Shown here piece after piece: positions 1 to 5,455 of a stretch of 5,686 bases of DNA (positions are counted from its first letter, which is position 1; every line of letters starts with the position of its first letter). The DNA comes from an uncultured Actinomyces sp. (GTDB taxonomy: Bacteria; Actinomycetota; Actinomycetes; Actinomycetales; Actinomycetaceae): positions 1-5,686 of the forward strand of contig CALEXZ010000025.1 of NCBI GenBank assembly GCA_937926195.1, read 5' to 3'. A model generated the notes under the pieces. That model was not told where the DNA came from, ran no database searches, and saw nothing but the letters and a program-made list of their open reading frames with translations. A program made the position numbers and the translations under genes.

Positions 1-366
1 CGCTTCGACGTCATCGTCACCGACAACCTCTTCGGCGACATCCTCACCGACGAGGCGGGTGCCGTCACCGGCGGCATCGGCCTGTCCGCCTCCGGCAACC
101 TCAACCCGGTGGGAGAGTTCCCGTCGATGTTCGAGCCCGTCCACGGCTCCGCCCCGGACATCGCCGGCCAGGGGCTGGCGGACCCGACGGCGACGATCTC
201 GGCCGTGGCGATGCTGCTGGGGCACGTCGGCCAGGACGAGGCAGCCGCCCGCGTCGTCGCCGCCGTCGAAGCGGACATGGCTGCGCGCGCCGCCGCCAGC
301 CGTGAGGGTGCCCCGCTCGTGCGCTCCACCAGCCAGATCGGTGACGCCATCGCCGCCGCGCTCTGA
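1..366 (+). CDS. leuB: 3-isopropylmalate dehydrogenase, C-terminal part (5' end outside window)
   Basis: LeuB oxidatively decarboxylates (2R,3S)-3-isopropylmalate to 2-oxoisocaproate with NAD+ in cytosolic leucine synthesis. In citramalate-pathway organisms it, or a paralogue, also oxidises 3-methylmalate to 2-oxobutyrate. The window opens in frame and 121 residues remain, about the last third of a roughly 350-residue protein. The stretch DNLFGDILTDEAG carries the two metal-binding aspartates of the family (residues 13 and 17 of the fragment, matching Asp241 and Asp245 of the Thermus enzyme as I recall). EPVHGSAPDIAGQGLADPTA is the NAD-binding signature of the isocitrate/isopropylmalate dehydrogenase family. 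The SMFEPVHGSAPDIAGQG wording fits the short actinobacterial LeuB group. Tartrate dehydrogenase or homoisocitrate dehydrogenase are less likely alternatives. The stop is TGA at 364-366. A hairpin 67 bp downstream suggests that transcription ends before ilvE. Confidence 0.95.
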   Translation, partial: RFDVIVTDNLFGDILTDEAGAVTGGIGLSASGNLNPVGEFPSMFEPVHGSAPDIAGQGLADPTATISAVAMLLGHVGQDEAAARVVAAVEADMAARAAASREGAPLVRSTSQIGDAIAAAL

Positions 367-432
367 GACGTCCGCGGGAACCGGGCCCGCCCAGGGCTGA
401 GGCAGGGCCGAGGCGCTCACCGGCCGACGGCC

Positions 433-466
433 GAAGGGGGTCGTGCCCCAGCGGCACGGCCCCTTC
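433..466 (+). terminator. Hairpin after leuB, likely rho-independent-like terminator
   Basis: The left arm 433-447 (GAAGGGGGTCGTGCC) pairs with 453-466 (GGCACGGCCCCTTC) over 13 base pairs with one bulged base and a 5-nt loop (CCAGC). It lies 67 bp after the leuB stop and about 100 bp before the ilvE promoter. No U-tract follows, as is common for GC-rich actinobacterial terminators, so the role is inferred from position and stem length. A 10-bp palindrome GGCGCGCGCC at 473-482 follows it. Confidence 0.55.
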
Positions 467-530
467 AGCCTGGGCGCGCGCCGGCTCCCGAGGTCGACGG
501 TCCGTCTCGCGCCGCCCGGCGCCTCAGCAT

Positions 531-589
531 CTGAGAACCGGGAGTCCAGTAGGTGGGCGAGGAGTAGGCTGTGGCCATGCCTGAGAACC
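531..589 (+). repeat. 9-bp direct repeat CTGAGAACC, 50 bp apart, bracketing the ilvE promoter
   Basis: CTGAGAACC occurs at 531-539 and again at 581-589, exactly 50 bp apart, close to five helical turns. The first copy sits upstream of or near the expected -35 zone. The second begins 4 bases after the first base of the ilvE ATG, inside the first codons. The placement would suit a regulator that loops across the TAGGCT promoter, but the second copy is coding sequence and the match could be coincidence. Confidence 0.35.
565..570 (+). promoter_or_regulatory. ilvE -10 element (TAGGCT), leaderless-type promoter
   Basis: TAGGCT fits the actinobacterial sigma-70 -10 pattern TANNNT. It is followed by exactly 6 bases (GTGGCC) and then the ATG at 577, so transcription would start at or next to the A of ATG, giving a leaderless mRNA. 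No good TTGACA-like -35 element is visible in 540-550, which is frequent in this group. The promoter would make ilvE-cimA independent of leuB. Confidence 0.6.
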
Positions 590-1746
590 CAGCTGCCTCC
601 CCCGTGCACGAGTCCTTTGAGACGCCCCTGGCGCAGGCCGCCGCTCTCCCCGTCCCCTCGGCCGACGACCTCGCCGGACGCTTCACCCTCCAGCGCAACC
701 CCAGCCCCGCCACCGACGACGAGCGCGCTCAGGCCATGCGCGGCCTCCACTTCGGCTCCGTCTTCTCCGACCACATGGCTCACGCCCGCTGGACGCGCGG
801 TGAGGGCTGGTCGGACCGCGCGGTCCTGCCCTACGCGGACCTCGTGCTGTCCCCGGCCGCCGCAGTGCTCCACTACAGCCAGGAGGTCTTCGAGGGTATC
901 AAGGCCTACCGGCACGACGACGGGTCGGTGTGGACTTTCCGCCCCCGCTACAACGCCGCCCGCCTCAACCTCTCCGCCCGGCGTCTGGCCCTGCCCGAGC
1001 TGTGCGAGGAGGACTTCATCGCCTCCCTCGTCGACCTCGTACGCGCCGACGTGCAGTGGGTGCCCTCGGGGGAGGGCGAGTCCCTCTACCTGCGTCCCTT
1101 CATGTTCGCCGCCGAGCCGTTCCTGGGGGTGCGCGCCGCCGACCTCGTCGACTACTACGTCATCTGCTCCCCGGCGGGCGCCTACTTCACGCACGGGCTC
1201 ACGCCCATCAGCATCTGGGTCTCGCAGGACTACCACCGTGCGGGCCGCGGCGGCACCGGCTTCGCCAAGACCGGCGGCAACTACGCCGCCTCCCTGCTGC
1301 CGCAGCAGGAGGCGGCCGCCCAGGGCTGCGACCAGGTCTGCTTCCTCGACGACGTCACGCAGACGAACCTCGAGGAGCTTGGCGGCATGAACATCATGGT
1401 TGTCGACGCCGACGGCACCGTGCGCACTCCTCGCCTCACCGGCACCATCCTTGAGGGCAGCACCCGCTCGGCCATCATCCGCCTTCTCGTGGACGCGGGC
1501 CGACGCGTCGTGGAGGACACGATCAGCCTCGACAGCCTCCTGGCGGACGTCCGCTCGGGCAAGGTCACCGAGGTCTTCGCCTGCGGCACCGCCGCCGTCG
1601 TCGTGCCCCTGGGCAGGCTCGTGGGCAGGGACTTCGAGGTGGAGATCGGCGGCACCGAGGTCACCCGCCAGATCCACGACCGCATCACCGGCATCCAGTA
1701 CGGGCGTCTTGAGGACCCCTACGGCTGGATGTACCGCCTGGTCTGA
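577..1746 (+). CDS. ilvE: Branched-chain-amino-acid aminotransferase (BCAT, PLP fold type IV)
   Basis: IlvE transfers an amino group from glutamate to 2-oxoisocaproate, 2-oxoisovalerate or 2-oxo-3-methylvalerate, the last step of Leu, Val and Ile synthesis, in the cytosol. The 389 residues are slightly longer than the usual 360-370 of actinobacterial BCATs because of an Ala/Pro-rich N-terminus. Visible motifs are HYSQEVFEGIKAY (about 99-111), YLRPFMFA (about 171-178), the PLP-binding lysine in FAKTGGNYAASL (Lys231), the PLP-ring glutamate in EELGGMN (Glu267), TGTILEGSTRS, and FACGTAAVVVPLG. These match the eukaryote-like BCAT subgroup found in mycobacteria rather than the E. coli type. The ATG is preferred because it sits 6 bases after TAGGCT. 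An in-frame GTG at 571 with GGAG at 561-564 is an alternative adding two residues. cimA follows after 34 bp, indicating one operon. Confidence 0.95.
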   Translation: MPENPAASPVHESFETPLAQAAALPVPSADDLAGRFTLQRNPSPATDDERAQAMRGLHFGSVFSDHMAHARWTRGEGWSDRAVLPYADLVLSPAAAVLHYSQEVFEGIKAYRHDDGSVWTFRPRYNAARLNLSARRLALPELCEEDFIASLVDLVRADVQWVPSGEGESLYLRPFMFAAEPFLGVRAADLVDYYVICSPAGAYFTHGLTPISIWVSQDYHRAGRGGTGFAKTGGNYAASLLPQQEAAAQGCDQVCFLDDVTQTNLEELGGMNIMVVDADGTVRTPRLTGTILEGSTRSAIIRLLVDAGRRVVEDTISLDSLLADVRSGKVTEVFACGTAAVVVPLGRLVGRDFEVEIGGTEVTRQIHDRITGIQYGRLEDPYGWMYRLV

Positions 1747-1771
1747 GGGCCGGCGGTCATTCGGGCAGGGC

Positions 1772-1776
1772 AGGAG
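1772..1776 (+). promoter_or_regulatory. cimA ribosome binding site (AGGAG)
   Basis: AGGAG ends 4 bases before the GTG at 1781, a short but workable spacing. It fixes the start of cimA directly before the conserved YDTTLRDG motif and excludes the much longer upstream open frame that would overlap ilvE. Confidence 0.7.
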
Positions 1777-1780
1777 CACC

Positions 1781-3442
1781 GTGAACGCACCCCACGAGAG
1801 CGCGCGCGTCGCCGCCTACGACACGACGCTGCGCGACGGCGCCCAGCAGCAGTCCGTCTCCTTCACCGTTGACGACAAGCTCGCCGTCGCCCGGCTCCTG
1901 GACGAGCTCGGTGTCGCCTACATCGAGGCCGGCTGGCCGGGGGCCGTGCCCAAGGACACCGAGCTCTTCGCCCGCGCCCGCGACGAGCTGCACCTGGCCA
2001 CCGCCCGCCTCGTCGCCTTCGGCTCCACCTGCCGACCGGGAGTCCCGGCCGACGAGGACGCGCAGGTGCGCGCCCTCGTCGGCTCCGGCGCCCCCGTCGT
2101 CACCATCGTCGCCAAGTCCGACCCCGCCCACGTCGAGCGGGCCCTGCGCACCTCGTGCGAGGAGAACCTGCGCATGGTGGCCGACACGGTCACCGTCCTG
2201 CGTGAGGCCGGCAGACAGGTCATGGTCGACCTCGAGCACTTCTTCGACGGTCTGGCACGCGACCCCCGGTACGGTCTCGAGGTCGCCAGGGTGGCCGCTG
2301 AGGCCGGGGCGAGCGCCGTCATCGCCTGCGACACCAACGGCGGCAGCCTTCCCGCTGACGTGGCGCAGCGGGTGCGCGCCCTGTGCGGCCTCGTGACCCC
2401 CGTGCACGAGGGCTGCGTCGTCGGCATCCACACCCACGACGACTCCGGGCTCGCCGTCGCCTGCGCCATGGCCGCCGTCGACGCCGGGGCCCGCCAGGTC
2501 CAGGGCTGTGTCAACGGCTACGGCGAGCGCACCGGCAACGCCAACCTGCTCACCCTCATCGCCAACTTCGAGCTCAAGACCGGCTACCGGCTGCTGCCCG
2601 GTGACGACGCCGAGCGCGCCGAGAGGCTGGCCGAGCTCTCGGCGGTCTCACGCCGGATCGGGGAGATCGCCAACCGCGCGCCCTCGGGGCGCCTGCCCTA
2701 CGTGGGCGCCAAGGCCTTCGCCCACAAGGCAGGCCTGCACGCCTCCGCCATCAAGGTCGATCCCGGCCTCTACCAGCACACCGACCCGGCCCTCGTCGGC
2801 AACACGATGACGATGCTCGTCTCCGAGATGGCGGGGCGGGCAAGCATCGAGCTCAAGGCCCGCGAGCTGGGTATCGACACCTGCGGCGACGCCGACCTGC
2901 TGTCGCGCGTCACCGAGGACGTCAAGGAGCGTGAGGCGCGCGGCTACGCCTACGACGCCGCCGACGGCTCCTTCGAGCTCCTGCTGCGCCACGCCCGCGG
3001 CGACCTGCCCGAGTACTTCCGTGTCGAGTCCTGGCGGGCCTCCATCGCCGCCAGCCCCCCGGCGGGGCAGGCCCTGCTGCCCGTCGACGGCGAGACCGTC
3101 TCCGACTCCGAGGCGACGGTGCGCATGTGGATCGGTGGGCGCCGCCTGGCGGTCCTCGGTGAGGGCAACGGACCCGTCAACGCCCTCGACCGCGCGCTGT
3201 GCGACGCCCTGGCCACCGTCTACCCGGAGATCCGGGCCTTCGAGCTCACGGACTTCAAGGTGCGCCTGCTCGATACCGAGCGCGGCACCCGGGCCATCGT
3301 GCGCGTGCTCATCGACATCACCGACGGTGAGCGCACCTGGTCGACCGTCGGCGTCGGGACGGACATCATCGAGGCCTCCTGGGAGGCCCTGACCGACGGG
3401 CACGTCGTCGGGCTCCTGCACTCGGGCGTGCAGCCGCGCTGA
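1781..3442 (+). CDS. cimA: (R)-citramalate synthase (DRE-TIM metallolyase family)
   Basis: CimA condenses acetyl-CoA and pyruvate to (R)-citramalate, opening a threonine-independent route to 2-oxobutyrate and isoleucine. The 553 residues fit the usual length of about 520-550. The catalytic TIM barrel covers roughly residues 9-280: YDTTLRDGAQ at 13-22 (Arg18 and Asp19 being the catalytic/metal pair), the family phrase YIEAGWPGAVPKD, GIHTHDDSG with metal-binding His217 and His219, and VNGYGERTGNANL at 244-256. A linker region with AHKAGLHASAI follows. The C-terminal LeuA-type regulatory/dimer domain covers about 425-545, with GEGNGPVNALD at 460-470 and STVGVGTDIIEASWEAL near the end. EAGWPGAVPKD and DGAQ point to CimA (TIGR00977-type) rather than 2-isopropylmalate or homocitrate synthase. 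The C-terminal domain implies allosteric control, probably by isoleucine. The start is a GTG with AGGAG four bases upstream. The gene is probably cotranscribed with ilvE. Confidence 0.92.
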   Translation: MNAPHESARVAAYDTTLRDGAQQQSVSFTVDDKLAVARLLDELGVAYIEAGWPGAVPKDTELFARARDELHLATARLVAFGSTCRPGVPADEDAQVRALVGSGAPVVTIVAKSDPAHVERALRTSCEENLRMVADTVTVLREAGRQVMVDLEHFFDGLARDPRYGLEVARVAAEAGASAVIACDTNGGSLPADVAQRVRALCGLVTPVHEGCVVGIHTHDDSGLAVACAMAAVDAGARQVQGCVNGYGERTGNANLLTLIANFELKTGYRLLPGDDAERAERLAELSAVSRRIGEIANRAPSGRLPYVGAKAFAHKAGLHASAIKVDPGLYQHTDPALVGNTMTMLVSEMAGRASIELKARELGIDTCGDADLLSRVTEDVKEREARGYAYDAADGSFELLLRHARGDLPEYFRVESWRASIAASPPAGQALLPVDGETVSDSEATVRMWIGGRRLAVLGEGNGPVNALDRALCDALATVYPEIRAFELTDFKVRLLDTERGTRAIVRVLIDITDGERTWSTVGVGTDIIEASWEALTDGHVVGLLHSGVQPR

Positions 3443-3459
3443 GCGGCAGGTTCGAAGGC

Positions 3460-3486
3460 CCGGCCCGGGCTGAGCGCCCGGCCCGG
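3460..3486. terminator. First GC hairpin after cimA
   Basis: CCGGCCCGGGC (3460-3470) faces GCCCGGCCCGG (3476-3486) across a 5-nt loop (TGAGC), pairing at 10 of 11 positions. It begins 18 bp after the cimA stop and precedes a stronger hairpin. No U-tract is present. The region is built from reiterated GCCCGG units, so alternative pairings with the second hairpin are possible. Confidence 0.4.
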
Positions 3487-3511
3487 TCGAGTACCCAGCC
3501 CGGTGGCCCGG

Positions 3512-3551
3512 TCCGGCTGAGGGCCGGGCGGTGGCCCGGCCCTCAGCCGGA
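3512..3551. terminator. Strong bidirectional terminator between convergent cimA and deacetylase genes
   Basis: The 17-base arm at 3513-3529 (CCGGCTGAGGGCCGGGC) is perfectly complementary to 3534-3550 around a GGTG loop, and a T-A pair (3512/3551) extends it to 18 bp. It lies 70 bp after the cimA stop and 15 bp after the stop of the opposite-strand deacetylase. It can therefore fold in transcripts from either side. Neither strand shows a U-tract, the usual GC-rich actinobacterial form. Confidence 0.75.
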
Positions 3552-3565
3552 GCCCCGGTGAGCGC

Positions 3566-4432
3566 TTACACGTGGCGGTTGTGCCCGGGGCCGAAGTAGA
3601 TGTCGTCGAGCGTCGCGGTCAGCAGCGTGCGCTCGCGAAGAATGTCGATGATCTGCCCGTACAGGTGCGTGACCGTGGGGAAGTTCGCGTGGCCGATGAC
3701 GATGTGCTGGGCGAGCAGCCACTTCTGGGCCTCACCGAGGAGCACGTCCTCGGTGAGCTCCCCCGAGTCGCCGAAGGACCCGTACCACATCGTCGGGGTG
3801 GTGTAGCCGAGCTTGGCGCACACGGCGTCGGTCCACTCGTTGCGGTATCCGAAGGGCGGGCGGACAAAGGGGGCGCCCGTCACCCCGTACAGGTTGTTGA
3901 GCAGGGCCTCGCACTGGCTCAGCTCGTCGATGATCCCGCCCTCGCTCAGGTCCGTCAGCCCGGGGTGTGTCCACGTGTGGTTGCCGAGCTGGATCTGCCC
4001 GGACTCGACGAGCGGGAGCATCTTGTCGCGGCAGTCCGTCCAGGACGGGTAGCAGCCCGTGACGAAGAAGGTCAGGCGCACGCCCGAGGCGATGGCGAAG
4101 TCAATGTAGGCGTCGACGACCTCAGTTGACACGCCGTCGTCGATGGTGAGGGCGACCGTGTTGCCCACTGCCTCCGGCAGGCCGAAGAGGGGGCTGCCGT
4201 CGAGCGGCTGCGGTCCCGGCAGCGGGGGAGGACCGTCCTGGAGGAACAGCGGGTCCCTCGTGGGTGTCGGGCTGGGGGTCGGGGTGGGGCTGGCAGTGGG
4301 GGTGGGCGACGGCGTCGGGCTGGGTGAGCCGGTGGTGGCGGGGGCCGCCCCGTCCTGGCTCGGGGCCGTGCAGGCCCCGGTCACGGCCGCGGTTCCAGCG
4401 GCAAGCATGAGCATGAATTCTCGACGTCGCAC
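3566..4432 (-). CDS. Secreted polysaccharide deacetylase (NodB/CE4), probable Tat-type lipoprotein
   Basis: CE4 deacetylases use a divalent metal to remove N- or O-acetyl groups from peptidoglycan, chitin-like or other glycans outside the membrane. Of 288 residues, 1-21 form a short signal: MRRREFML resembles a twin-arginine motif and VTGAC gives a permissive lipobox with Cys21. Residues 36-58 are a Ser-Pro-Thr-Pro linker holding the enzyme off the membrane or wall. The NodB domain covers about 90-280: motif 1 TIDDG (Asp98 catalytic base, Asp99 metal ligand), motif 2 NHTWTHPGL (His152, His156 metal ligands), motif 3 RPPFGYRN (Arg191), a weak motif 4 around WYGSFGDSGE, and motif 5 IVIGHAN (His248 catalytic acid). 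The GTG start is supported by CAGGAG five bases upstream and by the signal peptide beginning there. The open frame extends further upstream to 4768 but is not credible. The target glycan cannot be named. A sensu stricto peptidoglycan GlcNAc deacetylase is one option. Confidence 0.88.
   Translation of the reverse strand: MRRREFMLMLAAGTAAVTGACTAPSQDGAAPATTGSPSPTPSPTPTASPTPTPSPTPTRDPLFLQDGPPPLPGPQPLDGSPLFGLPEAVGNTVALTIDDGVSTEVVDAYIDFAIASGVRLTFFVTGCYPSWTDCRDKMLPLVESGQIQLGNHTWTHPGLTDLSEGGIIDELSQCEALLNNLYGVTGAPFVRPPFGYRNEWTDAVCAKLGYTTPTMWYGSFGDSGELTEDVLLGEAQKWLLAQHIVIGHANFPTVTHLYGQIIDILRERTLLTATLDDIYFGPGHNRHV
4259..4327 (-). repeat. Imperfect tandem repeat encoding a Ser/Thr/Pro linker
   Basis: This stretch encodes residues 36-58 of the deacetylase as runs of Ser-Pro-Thr-Pro and Thr-Pro-Thr-Pro. 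At DNA level it is a series of near-identical GGGNGTGGG-like units on the plus strand. Such low-complexity linkers are typical of actinobacterial lipoproteins and wall enzymes. Slippage could vary its length between strains. Confidence 0.75.
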
Positions 4433-4437
4433 GGGCG

Positions 4438-4442
4438 CTCCT
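4438..4442 (-). promoter_or_regulatory. Deacetylase ribosome binding site (AGGAG on minus strand)
   Basis: Reading the minus strand, AGGAG is followed by five bases (CGCCC) and the GTG at 4432-4430. It decides the start: the signal peptide begins exactly here, whereas upstream in-frame codons have neither a secretion signal nor a site like this. Confidence 0.75.
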
Positions 4443-4777
4443 GGCGTGGCGGTTGTGTCCTGTCGGGGCAGAGCATCCCGCTGAGAGGGCAGCGAGAGCG
4501 TCCTCCCGTGGGAGGAGATCGCGGTGTTCCCGCGAACGCAACGGAGCCCGGCTCCTCGATGATGACCTGGTCCCTGTGGGATGGACTGATGTGAAGGTAA
4601 GGGACATGAACCCGGTTGCTCAGACAAGGTCCCGGGTCGTACGGGGTGGTCATACCTTATCCCCTGGCCAGCCCCACGACTGACGGCGGCACCCAGCGTG
4701 TGTGCGGAGCACCGGGCCTGGGCGACGGCGCGTCCAGGCTCACGCCCCGCGCTGTCAGGGGCCCTCATCCCGGGGGA

Positions 4778-4783
4778 TAGACT
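4778..4783 (+). promoter_or_regulatory. orn -10 element (TAGACT), leaderless-type promoter
   Basis: TAGACT matches TANNNT and is followed by 8 bases (GCCGTGCC) and then the in-frame GTG at 4792, so the transcript could begin at or within a base or two of the start codon. A weak CTGTCA at 4752-4757 resembles a -35 element, but its 20-bp spacer is too long to count. There is no Shine-Dalgarno sequence in front of the gene, which supports leaderless translation. Confidence 0.55.
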
Positions 4784-4791
4784 GCCGTGCC

Positions 4792-5424
4792 GTGAGCCGA
4801 CAGATGACGACCTCGGATCCCCTGGTGTGGATCGACTGCGAGATGACCGGACTCGACCTGGGTGCTGACGCGCTCATCGAGGTGGCCGTGGTCGTCACCG
4901 ACTACGAGCTCAAACCGCTGGGGGAGGGGATCGACGTCCTCATCAAGCCGCCGGCCGCGGCCCTGGAGCAGATGAACGACTTCGTGCGTGACATGCACAC
5001 CTCCTCTGGCCTGCTGGAGGAGGTGGAGCAGGGGCTGACGATGGACGAGGCGCAGACGCTTGTCCTCGACCACGTGCGCTCGCTCGTGCCCACGCCCGGC
5101 ACCGCCCAGCTCGCCGGCAACTCCATCGGCACGGACAAGTCCTTCCTCTCCCGGGACATGCCTGAGCTCATCGACTACCTGCACTACCGCGTCGTCGACG
5201 TCTCCTCCCTCAAGGAACTCGCCAAGCGCTGGTACCCGCGCACCTACTACCAGTCCCCGAAGAAGAACGGCGGTCACCGGGCGCTCGCGGACATCCTGGA
5301 GTCCATCGACGAGCTGCGCTACTACCGCCGCGTGCTCTTCCCGCAGGGGGAGGGACCCAGCAGCGAGGAGTGCCGCGAGGTGGCAGCTGAGATCCTCGCC
5401 CACCCGACGACGGCGCTCGCCTGA
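4792..5424 (+). CDS. orn: Oligoribonuclease (DEDDh 3'-5' exoribonuclease)
   Basis: Orn degrades short RNA oligonucleotides of two to five residues, including pGpG from c-di-GMP turnover, to mononucleotides in the cytosol. It completes mRNA decay and is essential in many bacteria. The 210 residues match the usual 180-215. The DEDDh catalytic set is complete: Asp15 and Glu17 in WIDCEMTGLDL, Asp115 in NSIGTDKSFL, and His162 and Asp167 in GGHRALADI. The phrases FVRDMHTSSGLLEEV and HYRVVDVSSLKELAKRWYP are also characteristic of Orn and separate it from DnaQ-like proofreading subunits. The GTG start is chosen because it follows TAGACT at leaderless distance. An ATG at 4804, four codons later, is a possible alternative, but it has no good ribosome binding site. 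tRNA-His lies downstream on the same strand, the order I recall for orn and hisT in Mycobacterium tuberculosis. Confidence 0.96.
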   Translation: MSRQMTTSDPLVWIDCEMTGLDLGADALIEVAVVVTDYELKPLGEGIDVLIKPPAAALEQMNDFVRDMHTSSGLLEEVEQGLTMDEAQTLVLDHVRSLVPTPGTAQLAGNSIGTDKSFLSRDMPELIDYLHYRVVDVSSLKELAKRWYPRTYYQSPKKNGGHRALADILESIDELRYYRRVLFPQGEGPSSEECREVAAEILAHPTTALA

Positions 5425-5431
5425 ACGGTTG

Positions 5432-5455
5432 CCGGGCCCGAGGGGCCGCGCCCGG
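5432..5455 (+). terminator. Possible terminator after orn
   Basis: CCGGGC (5432-5437) can pair with GCCCGG (5450-5455) around a 12-nt GC-rich loop, starting 7 bp after the orn stop. A competing inner fold using GGCCC and GGGGCC exists. There is no U-tract. The call rests mainly on position. The rest of the gap to the tRNA promoter (5456-5525) shows nothing recognisable. Confidence 0.35.

Larger units (their letters stand above)
4433..4791. other. Divergent intergenic region with structured leader of the deacetylase gene
   Basis: These 359 bp separate the deacetylase and orn starts and show no convincing gene. Several small inverted repeats lie on the deacetylase side: CGCTG-N6-CAGCG (4479-4494), TCCTCC-CGTG-GGAGGA (4501-4516), GTTC-N4-GAAC (4526-4537) and GGAGC-CCG-GCTCC (4543-4555). 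Further out, GGGAC (4601-4605) can pair with GTCCC (4629-4633), ACCCGG (4610-4615) alternatively with CCGGGT (4632-4637), and AAGGTA (4594-4599) is inverted as TACCTT (4653-4658). A weak minus-strand -10 candidate, TAAGGT, reads across 4659-4654 and would give a leader of about 215 nt. No clear -35 or known riboswitch is recognised. The remaining 4660-4777 stretch holds only the orn promoter region. Confidence 0.45.

Noticed and set aside
367..564. Leader-peptide attenuator or T-box before ilvE
   Set aside because: No short frame rich in Ile, Val or Leu codons and no T-box sequence is visible, and the promoter evidence points to a leaderless transcript.
443..1390. 315-codon plus-strand open frame overlapping ilvE
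   Set aside because: Its composition is Ser/Pro/Arg/Thr-dominated without motifs, the normal result of reading GC-rich coding DNA out of frame.
1400..1780. Long in-frame upstream start for the cimA frame overlapping ilvE
   Set aside because: The added residues are Ala/Ser/Arg/Pro-rich shadow sequence of ilvE. The conserved CimA N-terminus and AGGAG place the start at 1781.
2648..3421. 257-codon antisense open frame over cimA
   Set aside because: Gly/Val/Asp-rich antisense shadow of a clear, fully conserved gene, with no recognisable domain.
3572..4129. 185-codon plus-strand open frame opposite the deacetylase
   Set aside because: It mirrors the catalytic domain coding strand and shows no motif. 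The minus-strand frame contains all CE4 motifs.
4526..4537. GTTC-N4-GAAC as a possible LexA/SOS box
   Set aside because: The actinobacterial SOS box has the opposite arm order (GAAC-N4-GTTC), so this is only a small inverted repeat.
4433..4768. N-terminal extension of the deacetylase frame by 112 residues
   Set aside because: The extension has no signal sequence, would bury a lipoprotein signal in the middle of the protein, and lacks a ribosome binding site, whereas GTG at 4432 has CAGGAG five bases upstream.
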